Below are positions 6,239 to 12,576 of a stretch of DNA of 12,576 nt, one piece after another. The position numbers were made by a program, and so were the translations under genes. Origin of the DNA: Alphaproteobacteria bacterium (GTDB lineage: Bacteria; Pseudomonadota; Alphaproteobacteria; Sphingomonadales; Sphingomonadaceae); NCBI GenBank assembly GCA_028293005.1, contig JAQGLH010000358.1:1-12576 (forward strand). Reading direction: 5' to 3'. The notes under the pieces were generated by a model. The model was not told where the DNA came from and made no database searches. It was given only the letters and a program-made list of their open reading frames with translations. Position 1 is the stretch's first letter. Each line of letters begins with the position of its first letter.

Positions 6239-8635
6239 CTATATCCGCGGCTTGGCGGCCCGCCGCGCGGGAAGCATCTGCACCACCTCGCGGTCGATCA
6301 CCACCCGCTCGAAATACGCGATCGGATTGGGCCGGCTGATGAGGTAACCCTGCGCCTGATCGCATCCCTCGAGGCGCAATGCCTCGAGCTGCTCCTGGGT
6401 CTCGACACCCTCGGCGACCACCGGCATGCCGAGGCCGCGTCCGAGCCCGATCACCGACCGCACGATTGCCCGCGCCTGCTTGTTGATCATCATATCGCGG
6501 ACGAAGCTCTGGTCGATCTTGACCTTGTCGAATGGAAAGGTCCGGAAATAGCTGAGCGATGAGTAGCCGGTGCCGAAATCGTCCATCGAGATCTGCACGC
6601 CGAGCGCCTTCAGCCGCTGCAGGATCGCGATCGCGCGGTCCGGCTCCTTGATCAGCAGCCCCTCGGTGATCTCGAGATCGAGCCGCGAAGGCTCGAGACC
6701 GGTCTCGACCAGAATCGCTTCGATCTCCTGCGCCAGATCGTCCTGGCGGAACTGGACGGGCGACAGATTCACCGAGAGCTTGAGCGCCGGCGTCCATTGC
6801 GCCGCTTCCGAGCAAGCCTTGCGCAGCACCCAGGCGCCGAGCTCGACGATAAAACCGGACTCTTCGGCAAGGGGGATAAACGTTGCCGGACCGATCTCAC
6901 CGAGCCGCGGATGATGCCAGCGCAGCAGCGCCTCGAAGCCGAGCACCGAACCTTGTTCGAGGTCGACCATCGGCTGATAATGAACCGACAATTGGTCACT
7001 GGCGATCGCTTGGCGCAGATCGGTTTCGAGCTGCCGCCGGTCGCGCAGCGCCTGATCCATCGCTGCCTCGTAGAAACGCACGATGCCGCGTCCTTCCGCC
7101 TTGGCGCGATAAAGCGCCAGATCGGCATATTTGATCAGCTCTGCCGGCGTGCGCGCGTTGGCCGGGAAGACGGCGACGCCGATGCTGGCGCTAACGCGGA
7201 CCTCCTGGCCGTCGATCGCGAACATTTGTTCAAGCGCGTTGAGCAGACGCTCGGACAGCGCGCCGGCATGGCCAGGCTGCGATCCGCCGATCTGGATCAC
7301 GGCGAATTCGTCACCGCCCAAACGCGCTACCAGGCCGGCGTCGCCCGCGGTGGCTCGGAGACGCTGCGCGACCGCCACAAGCAATTCGTCACCGGCGGGG
7401 TGGCCATAAACGTCGTTGACCGCCTTGAAGCCGTCGAGATCGATGCAAAGCACCGCTATCGGCTCCGCGTCCGCCTCCGCCTTGTCGACAATCGTTGCAA
7501 GGCTGCTCGCAAACACCGCGCGATTGGGCAAACCGGTGAGGGCGTCGTGAAAAGCGAGATGCGCGATGCGCGCGGCAGCTTCCTTACGGTCGGTAATGTC
7601 GCGCACGGCGAGCACGCGCAATTCGGAACCCTGCCAGTCGAGGCGACGGAGCAATACTTCGACGTCGCAGCTCGATCCGTCCGCCTTGATGAGCTTGGTC
7701 TCGATGGCGGGTTCGTTCCCCGCCGATGCGGTTTCCGGCTTCAATGCCGGGAAAAGCTCGACCAGGCGCTTCGCACCGATCGCCGCCAAGTCCATTCCGA
7801 CGAGGCTCATGAAGCTCATATTGGCGTCCAGGATCTGCTCGCCGTCGACCACCACCAATCCCTCGACCGCGGCATTGGCGAAGGTTCGCAGGCGGCGCGC
7901 CTCTTCCGCGGCGTTGCGCGCGAGCTGGCGGTCGAGCACGACCACCGCGAAGCTGATGGTCATGATCAAGAGCGCCATCGCCACCACCACAACGGCAAGA
8001 GTCGCGCTGCTGATCGCTTCCGGCGGAACGGCGATACGCGGATCGGGATAGATCGAGGCGGCGCCCATCGCGATGAAGTGGAGCCCGCAGATCGCAACCG
8101 TGAACAGTAAAGCCGGCCGCCAGGTCAGGCGCGACGGATTGCGCTTGTGCAGCGCCACCGCCGCCGTGCTGAAGAAAATGCCGACGAACAGCGAAAGCAT
8201 GACCATCGTCTCGTCCCAGACGAGGTGTCCGCTCACGTTCATCGCGGACATGCCGATATAATGCATCGTGGCGATGCCGGCGGCGATGACCGCCCCGGCC
8301 GGAAGCGCCGTCCAGCGGGGATCGCGTATACCGATGAACCAGCCGCTGCCCGTAATAAGAATGGCGACCGCGACCGACAGCAAAGTCCGATCGACATCGT
8401 AGCCGATGGGCAGCTGGGGCTGGTATGCCAGCATCGCGACGAAATGAGTCGACCAGATGCCGGTGCCGGCGACGAAACCAGCCAGCAGAAGCCAGGTCAG
8501 CTTGCGCTCGCCGCCCGCGCGGGCGCGCTCGAGGATCGCGAAGGAGGTCAGCGATGCGAGAAAGCAGATCAGGCCGGCGACAAGAACCAAGCCGATGTCA
8601 TGTTCGTGCACGATACAAGCATAGACACGCAGCAT
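6239..8635 (-). CDS. MHYT-PAS-GGDEF-EAL membrane cyclic di-GMP regulator
   Basis: This is a 798-residue inner-membrane signalling protein that can plausibly both synthesise and degrade cyclic di-GMP. Residues 12-235 form about seven membrane helices of the MHYT sensor, with its repeated motif at THF (His64), MHYIGM (His125) and LHFIAMG (His186); MHYT domains are proposed to bind a metal and sense a small diatomic gas. A PAS domain follows (about 248-350, ending in RDITDRK). The GGDEF domain (about 358-520) has an intact active site, LGGDEF (439-444). The usual I-site RxxD is replaced by GDAG (431-434). The EAL domain (about 535-785) keeps EALLRW (568-573), Asn623, Glu655, DDFGTGYSS (685-693), Lys706, Glu742, Glu745 and Gln762, so it looks catalytically complete. 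GGGGAGT lies 6 bases before the ATG at 8635 and supports the start. It is a single-gene unit with no functional link to its neighbours. Confidence 0.93.
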   Translation of the reverse strand: MLRVYACIVHEHDIGLVLVAGLICFLASLTSFAILERARAGGERKLTWLLLAGFVAGTGIWSTHFVAMLAYQPQLPIGYDVDRTLLSVAVAILITGSGWFIGIRDPRWTALPAGAVIAAGIATMHYIGMSAMNVSGHLVWDETMVMLSLFVGIFFSTAAVALHKRNPSRLTWRPALLFTVAICGLHFIAMGAASIYPDPRIAVPPEAISSATLAVVVVAMALLIMTISFAVVVLDRQLARNAAEEARRLRTFANAAVEGLVVVDGEQILDANMSFMSLVGMDLAAIGAKRLVELFPALKPETASAGNEPAIETKLIKADGSSCDVEVLLRRLDWQGSELRVLAVRDITDRKEAAARIAHLAFHDALTGLPNRAVFASSLATIVDKAEADAEPIAVLCIDLDGFKAVNDVYGHPAGDELLVAVAQRLRATAGDAGLVARLGGDEFAVIQIGGSQPGHAGALSERLLNALEQMFAIDGQEVRVSASIGVAVFPANARTPAELIKYADLALYRAKAEGRGIVRFYEAAMDQALRDRRQLETDLRQAIASDQLSVHYQPMVDLEQGSVLGFEALLRWHHPRLGEIGPATFIPLAEESGFIVELGAWVLRKACSEAAQWTPALKLSVNLSPVQFRQDDLAQEIEAILVETGLEPSRLDLEITEGLLIKEPDRAIAILQRLKALGVQISMDDFGTGYSSLSYFRTFPFDKVKIDQSFVRDMMINKQARAIVRSVIGLGRGLGMPVVAEGVETQEQLEALRLEGCDQAQGYLISRPNPIAYFERVVIDREVVQMLPARRAAKPRI

Positions 8636-8676
8636 GCGGCACTCCCCAAGCCGGGAGGACGCCTAGCGGCGGTTGG

Positions 8677-8709
8677 GTAAAGAGCGCGTAAAGATTGTTA
8701 CGGTGTCAA
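8677..8709 (-). promoter_or_regulatory. Candidate promoter/operator region of the MHYT-GGDEF-EAL gene
   Basis: Read on the minus strand, a perfect TTGACA (8704-8709) is followed by two copies of TCTTTAC (8688-8694 and 8677-8683) whose starts are 11 bases apart, about one helical turn. No good -10 hexamer sits at 17 bases, so the exact promoter is unsure. Tandem heptamers one turn apart are the layout of many response-regulator sites. I cannot name the protein. Confidence 0.35.
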
Positions 8710-8717
8710 CCACGCGT

Positions 8718-8748
8718 CCGCCCGCTCAAGCCAAGCTCGAACGGGCGG
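8718..8748. terminator. Strong hairpin after the Rieske oxygenase gene
   Basis: On the minus strand CCGCCCGTTCGAGC can pair along its whole length (14 pairs, two of them G-U) with GCTTGAGCGGGCGG, across a 3-base loop, starting about 40 bases after the stop at 8788. There is no U-tract after the stem, so it is not a textbook intrinsic terminator. It may end or stabilise the aromatic operon mRNA, or serve Rho-assisted termination. Confidence 0.4.
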
Positions 8749-8787
8749 CAGACGATCGGCCGGGCGGACGACACGGCCCGCTCAGGA

Positions 8788-9963
8788 TCAGGCGTTACCG
8801 CGCTCGAAGCCCATGATTTCGCGGTAATATTCCCAACGGGGGAGCTGTCCGGTCTCGTCGTTCTGGGTCATCTCCGTCGGGATCTCGTTGGTGTCCTTGA
8901 CGCCCTTCTGGAAGACGGCGACTCCGGGCGTTTTGTTGCCGATGTGCATGCGGTGGAAGATCGACGCATCCTCCATGCTGATCAGCCCGCACGGTCCAAG
9001 CAGGTTCGAGCTCTGCCGCAGGCGATGGCGGACCATCTCCTCGTCGTCGTCCTGATGCGCGAAATAAGCATAATGGACCTCGACCTTCTCAAGCCCAAGC
9101 GCGGTCGCGAACCTGAGGTTGATCACGTCGAGATGCTTGGTCGCAACGAACGTCGGGAACATGTTGACCAGCCGCGAACCGATCGCGTGGCTGCTGCCCC
9201 TGTACTCGATCAGGGTCGGGTCCTTGAGCACGGTCTGCTGGCTCGCCACCGACAGCCCGGCCTCGAAGCCGATATGGCCGCGCTTGGTCGCCGTATACTG
9301 GCGCCCGCTCGCGCCCTGCCAGTTAAGCAGGCTGAACGCCTGGTGGAGCAACGGCGCGTGATAGCCGTCATTGTCGGTATAGGCCTTCCAATTGGTGTCG
9401 TAGCGGACCTTCTGATAGCCGAGCAGCTTCAGGCGACCGTCGCCGGCCATCAGCGTCGCGAGCGTCGGCTTGAGATCGCCGATGAATTCGTCGAGGGACT
9501 CGGTCTCGGGCGACATGGTGATGAAGATCAGGCCGAGATACATTTCCATCCGCGGCTGCGCGAGCGGATAGTCCTTGCGGTCGAAGCCGGGCGAGAATTC
9601 GCGCTCGTTCGAGCAGCCGATCAGCTTGCCCTCAGTGCTGAACAGCCAGCGGTGGTACGGGCATTCGAACTCTTTCTTGTTGCCCATCGGCGCGGTCTCG
9701 ACCTGGTTCCCGCGGTGCGAGCAGCTGTTGTAGAACACCCGCACGACACCGTCCTGGCCCCGCGCGACGAGCAAAGGCACGCCGGCGAGGTTGGTCGTCT
9801 TGTAATCGCCGTTGTTCGGCACCTCGCTCTCATGCGCGAGCGGATGCCATTGCGCACCGTAGAAGATGCGCTGGAGCTCGACCTGGTAGACGTCTTCGCG
9901 CACGAAGACCTCTTTCGGAACTTCGTTGATATGTTCCGACCATTCAACCGATGGGGAGTTCAT
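8788..9963 (-). CDS. Rieske non-heme iron aromatic ring-hydroxylating oxygenase, alpha subunit
   Basis: This is the catalytic subunit of a Rieske oxygenase that hydroxylates an aromatic or related substrate using O2 and electrons from separate carriers. The 391-residue protein has an N-terminal Rieske [2Fe-2S] domain with ligands Cys81-x-His83 (NSCSHRGN) and Cys101-x2-His104 (ECPYHRW). The C-terminal catalytic domain carries the mononuclear iron site DGYHAPLLH (Asp199 as the inter-centre bridge, His202, His207), with Asp332 in SMEDASIF as the probable third ligand. It is somewhat shorter than the roughly 450-residue naphthalene/biphenyl alpha subunits. It begins 12 bases after the hydratase-aldolase stop, so the two are co-transcribed. 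No beta subunit, ferredoxin or reductase gene adjoins it; sphingomonads often keep these elsewhere. Substrate not determinable from sequence. Confidence 0.9.
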   Translation of the reverse strand: MNSPSVEWSEHINEVPKEVFVREDVYQVELQRIFYGAQWHPLAHESEVPNNGDYKTTNLAGVPLLVARGQDGVVRVFYNSCSHRGNQVETAPMGNKKEFECPYHRWLFSTEGKLIGCSNEREFSPGFDRKDYPLAQPRMEMYLGLIFITMSPETESLDEFIGDLKPTLATLMAGDGRLKLLGYQKVRYDTNWKAYTDNDGYHAPLLHQAFSLLNWQGASGRQYTATKRGHIGFEAGLSVASQQTVLKDPTLIEYRGSSHAIGSRLVNMFPTFVATKHLDVINLRFATALGLEKVEVHYAYFAHQDDDEEMVRHRLRQSSNLLGPCGLISMEDASIFHRMHIGNKTPGVAVFQKGVKDTNEIPTEMTQNDETGQLPRWEYYREIMGFERGNA

Positions 9964-9975
9964 TGCCTGACCTTT

Positions 9976-10983
9976 TTATGCAGCGCTGCTGAGGGGCTGG
10001 CTCTCGGCGCGAAGCTCGCGGCCGAGCGCAGCCCACATCTCGCCCGACTTGCGGGCACCGGCGAGATATTCCTCGGGAACGATATGATAGGGCGGACGGA
10101 TCGGCCCGGCCTTCATCCAGCCGGCGGCATCCATCCGCGCCTTCTCCAGACCGATATTGTAGGTCGAGAAGATCTTGAAGCTGCCCTGCGGGAACAAAGG
10201 AGCCGCGGTCGGGCCCATCTTGGCGGTGAGCGCGAGCGCCTTGCTCCAATCGCCGGTCTTGCGCGCATCGGCGATGCGATCGCGCAGGGTCATGGTGACG
10301 ATCGGGTCGCAGACCGCGCCGCTCGACCAGAAGGCATCGACGCTGTCGTCGATGCGCGCGGCCGCGTAATAATCGAAATCGATCGGCAGCAGCTTGATAC
10401 GGCCTTTGATCGCGCCAAGATCGCGCATCAGATTGGCGACGCCGATATATTTGGCGGTGACGACCTGCGGGATCTCGGCGACCCGGCCCCAGAAAGGTGT
10501 CGGGAATTCGAACTTGAACGCCTCAGGATTGGCATAGACAGCGATGTTCATGTCGGGCACCGCCTCGGCGACATCGTGGTAGAATTGCACCGCCACATCG
10601 ACGCTGGGTGCGCACCACATCGGAATGCCGAGCATCGTGCCGTTGGCGCCCATTTCGCGGGCTTCGCGGGTCAGCGCGATCGTGTCGCGCGTGTTGAGGC
10701 AGGTCGTCCCGACGAACACCGGCACCCGGCCGCGCGCCGCATCGACGATCGCGCGCATATAGTCGCGCTTCTCGTCGAGCGTCAGCGTCGCCGCTTCGCC
10801 GAGCGTTCCCATGCTGAGGATGCCGTCGATGCCGGCGTCGATCAGCTCGTTGACGACGCGCGCCGCCTCGTCGAGATCGACCGTGTTTTCGGCACGCCAA
10901 TCCGACGCATTGGGCGTCGACGGCGTCGGGACGATTGCCCACGCACCCTTCACGTCCTGCGGCTTCATCAGGTTACCGGCCAT
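9976..10983 (-). CDS. NahE-like hydratase-aldolase (trans-o-hydroxybenzylidenepyruvate hydratase-aldolase family)
   Basis: A class I aldolase of the DapA/NAL superfamily that, in the characterised relatives, adds water to an aryl-substituted 2-oxo-butenoate and splits it to an aromatic aldehyde and pyruvate. The 335-residue protein shows [20 protein letters not shown] (11-30), [10 protein letters not shown] (59-68), the [11 protein letters not shown] stretch (113-123), [11 protein letters not shown] (148-158), the Schiff-base lysine Lys178 in VTAKYIG, and AFWSSGA (217-223). Tyr150, Asn152, Lys178 and Trp219 sit a constant five positions before the NahE residues I recall (Tyr155, Asn157, Lys183, Trp224), which favours this subfamily over dihydrodipicolinate synthase. 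AGGAG 6 bases before the ATG at 10983 confirms the start. A candidate promoter lies upstream and the Rieske gene follows. The natural substrate may differ from that of NahE. Confidence 0.87.
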   Translation of the reverse strand: MAGNLMKPQDVKGAWAIVPTPSTPNASDWRAENTVDLDEAARVVNELIDAGIDGILSMGTLGEAATLTLDEKRDYMRAIVDAARGRVPVFVGTTCLNTRDTIALTREAREMGANGTMLGIPMWCAPSVDVAVQFYHDVAEAVPDMNIAVYANPEAFKFEFPTPFWGRVAEIPQVVTAKYIGVANLMRDLGAIKGRIKLLPIDFDYYAAARIDDSVDAFWSSGAVCDPIVTMTLRDRIADARKTGDWSKALALTAKMGPTAAPLFPQGSFKIFSTYNIGLEKARMDAAGWMKAGPIRPPYHIVPEEYLAGARKSGEMWAALGRELRAESQPLSSAA

Positions 10984-11084
10984 CTTCCTCTCCTCTAAAA
11001 AGCATTATTTGGTTTGATGATCGCTGAGCGCCGCTGCGCCATCTTGCAAAAGATTCGGCACCACGGGCAAAGATTTCACCGGGA

Positions 11085-11113
11085 GCTATAGCACCGGCGT
11101 TTCGGGACAACAA
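11085..11113 (-). promoter_or_regulatory. Candidate sigma70-type promoter of the hydratase-aldolase/Rieske operon
   Basis: On the minus strand TTGTTG (11108-11113) and TATAGC (11085-11090) are separated by exactly 17 bases. The -10 end would place transcription start about 95 bases before the hydratase-aldolase ATG. The match to consensus is moderate (3 of 6 and 4 of 6), but spacing and position in the only sizeable gap of the cluster support it. Confidence 0.45.
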
Positions 11114-11117
11114 TGCT

Positions 11118-11139
11118 GTGCAATTTGGATCAATTTCAC
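11118..11139. promoter_or_regulatory. Candidate operator: GTG-x-AATT palindrome
   Basis: A 22-bp imperfect palindrome on the plus strand has arms GTGCAATT (11118-11125) and AATTTCAC (11132-11139), pairing at 7 of 8 positions with a 6-base centre. It ends 1 base before the FAD monooxygenase stop codon (11141-11143) and 4 bases upstream of the -35 of the candidate promoter. A partial copy, ATTTCACC, recurs at 11073-11080, exactly 60 bases from 11133-11140. The layout is that of a transcription-factor site; the factor is unknown. Confidence 0.45.
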
Positions 11140-11140
11140 C

Positions 11141-12576
11141 TCAGCCCGCCGCGCCGCTGACCCGATCGAGCAGCGCGCCGGGATCGGCGGGAAGCGCATC
11201 ACCGCGCCATGCGACATGCTGGTCGGGACGCGAAAGCACGAGCTTGAAATCATAAGGATTATCGCCGCCGTCCGCAGGAATGTCGATCAGCCTGAGCGGC
11301 AAGCCGCGCTTCTCCGCAGCATCGATCAGCGCGGTAACATTCACCGCCGGGTCGGACCGCAACAGGGCGAAATCCCGGCCCATGGCATCATAGAGCGAGC
11401 GGCCGTCGGGCAGCCAGAGATGCGGCGTCCGGCAGCCCGGAACGGTCGAGGGCTGGTACGTGCTCAGATCGTAAGCAGGCGCGGCGACGCCATCATAAGC
11501 GATGATCGGCGATCCCTCGAAATAGGTCGCGAAATTGAGGCCGGACGAGGCGAACTGGCCGACATTGACGTCGTAGAAAAAGCGGCCCGCCTTCTCGCGA
11601 ACGGCATCCCCTTCCGGTCCTTCCAGATAGAGCTCGGCCGGCGGGTTGGTGACGAAATTGACGTCGAAATGGCTGAGCGCAATCGACATCACGTGGCGTG
11701 ACACCTGATCGGTGACCGGGCGCCGTTCGACATCATAGCCGTCGAGCAGCCGCGGCCCGCCCCAGCCGTTGACTGCGCCGGCGAGTTGCCACGACAGCGT
11801 CCAGGCGTCGGCGATGCCGGCATTCATGCCATAGCCGGCGAACGGCACCCAAAGGTGCGCGGCATCGCCGCAGATGAAGATCCGGCGATCGCGGAACTTG
11901 TTCGCCACAAAGCGCCGCCCGACCCAATCGTCGATGCTGAGAATCTCGAATTCGGTCTCGGTGCCGATCGCCGAGCGGATCGCCTTCACCGGATCAAGAT
12001 CGCCAAAGTCGGCGAGGTGCGGCGGCAGCCAGAGGTGGAAGGCCCACAAATCGTCGCCGTTCATCGCAACGGCATTGCCCCAGCCGTCGCGGTTGAGGAA
12101 CCACGTCATCCAGGCCGGCTTGTGCGGCAGCATCTTGAGAAGATCGGGCGCACGCACGAACGTCGAGCGCGTGCGCGACAGAGCGTCGGCGCCTTCGAAT
12201 TTCGCGCCGATCGCCTTGCGCACCAGCGAAGGGCCGCCGTCGCATCCGACCAGATACTCGGCCTCGAAGGTAAGTTCCTTGCCATCGACGGCGACCCCTT
12301 TTGCCCGCACGCCATTCTCGTCCTGCGAAACCTCGAGGATTTCGGTCTCGTACAATATTTGAATGCGATCGGTCGCGACCATGTGGCGCTGCAGGATCGG
12401 CTCGAAATACATCTGGTTGCAGCGATGCGGGGGCTCGGGCGTCGGCCAGCCGGAATCGGAATAGCCGGTGCTGCCGAACGTGTCGTTCCGTGCCGCGATC
12501 GGGATGCGGCACAGCTCGTAGCCGACCAGCGACGTGGCGTAGGTGACATCCTGCGGAAAATCGGGCGGCAGCCCGG
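11141..12576 (-). CDS. FAD-dependent aromatic (phenol-type) monooxygenase, PheA/TfdB family, 5' end cut by window edge
   Basis: A class A flavoprotein hydroxylase that would use NAD(P)H and O2 to hydroxylate a phenolic ring. The last 477 residues are visible; about 70-80 N-terminal residues with the GxGxxG FAD-binding motif lie beyond the right edge, given a usual length near 550. The open frame runs to the edge (GLPPDFPQDVTYAT...), so the methionine at 12412 is internal. Visible motifs are the DG motif GCDGGPSLVRKAIG (visible residues 110-123), the GD motif ICGDAAHLWVPFAGYGMNAG (234-253) that binds the ribityl chain, and LLDGYDVERRPV following it. The end, about residue 390 onward, looks like the thioredoxin-like C-terminal domain of phenol hydroxylases. 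It is the upstream gene of the aromatic set, 157 bases before the hydratase-aldolase. Substrate unknown. Confidence 0.88.
   Translation of the reverse strand, partial: GLPPDFPQDVTYATSLVGYELCRIPIAARNDTFGSTGYSDSGWPTPEPPHRCNQMYFEPILQRHMVATDRIQILYETEILEVSQDENGVRAKGVAVDGKELTFEAEYLVGCDGGPSLVRKAIGAKFEGADALSRTRSTFVRAPDLLKMLPHKPAWMTWFLNRDGWGNAVAMNGDDLWAFHLWLPPHLADFGDLDPVKAIRSAIGTETEFEILSIDDWVGRRFVANKFRDRRIFICGDAAHLWVPFAGYGMNAGIADAWTLSWQLAGAVNGWGGPRLLDGYDVERRPVTDQVSRHVMSIALSHFDVNFVTNPPAELYLEGPEGDAVREKAGRFFYDVNVGQFASSGLNFATYFEGSPIIAYDGVAAPAYDLSTYQPSTVPGCRTPHLWLPDGRSLYDAMGRDFALLRSDPAVNVTALIDAAEKRGLPLRLIDIPADGGDNPYDFKLVLSRPDQHVAWRGDALPADPGALLDRVSGAAG

Noticed and set aside
6797..8110. A 437-codon plus-strand frame opposite the GGDEF/EAL gene
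   Set aside because: It lies wholly opposite recognisable PAS, GGDEF and EAL sequence and has no domain or ribosome binding site of its own.
8695..10998. A 767-codon plus-strand open frame running opposite both the Rieske and hydratase-aldolase genes and through the 12-base gap
   Set aside because: The minus-strand proteins carry complete catalytic motifs, while the plus frame is an arginine/alanine/leucine-rich sequence with no recognisable domain. Long antisense frames are normal in GC-rich coding DNA.

Overview
The window reads as a stretch of a high-GC alphaproteobacterial chromosome, most likely a sphingomonad. The basis is protein style and gene content: a De Ley-Doudoroff galactose module, an MHYT-PAS-GGDEF-EAL regulator, and Rieske, hydratase-aldolase and flavin-hydroxylase genes of the kind common in aromatic-degrading Sphingomonadaceae. 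This assignment is from recognition only. There is no rRNA or tRNA gene, IS element or CRISPR array in the window.

Region 1 (1-4835) is a galactose / galactoside catabolic locus built as two divergent arms around a 322-bp intergenic region (2032-2353). The minus arm runs dgoK -> dgoA -> D-galactose 1-dehydrogenase (cut by the left edge), with a 4-base overlap and then a 4-base gap, so it is almost certainly one transcript. The plus arm runs a divergent GH1-like glycoside hydrolase -> dgoD. Together they encode galactoside hydrolysis, oxidation of galactose to galactonolactone, dehydration of galactonate to 2-keto-3-deoxygalactonate (KDGal), phosphorylation, and cleavage to pyruvate plus glyceraldehyde-3-phosphate. 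The galactonolactonase, a transporter and a regulator are not visible here and may lie to the left.

Region 2 (4836-6202) holds a small unrecognised gene (minus) divergent from an aldose 1-epimerase / galactose-mutarotase-type gene (plus). The latter fits the galactose theme, since galactose dehydrogenases use a specific anomer of the sugar.

Region 3 (6239-8635, minus) is a single large membrane-bound MHYT-PAS-GGDEF-EAL protein. It appears competent both to make and to degrade cyclic di-GMP, but the usual inhibitory I-site is absent. Its upstream region carries a consensus -35 hexamer and a direct-repeat pair.

Region 4 (8788-12576, minus) is the downstream part of an aromatic-catabolism cluster. 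It runs from a PheA/TfdB-type FAD monooxygenase (5' end cut by the right edge), through a 157-bp gap with a good candidate promoter and an adjacent palindrome, to a NahE-like hydratase-aldolase, and 12 bases later to a Rieske oxygenase alpha subunit. No beta subunit, ferredoxin or reductase is next to it, and the substrate cannot be told from sequence. The most interesting things in the window are this unassigned three-enzyme aromatic set with its candidate operator, and the divergent GH1 enzyme placed inside a galactonate operon.
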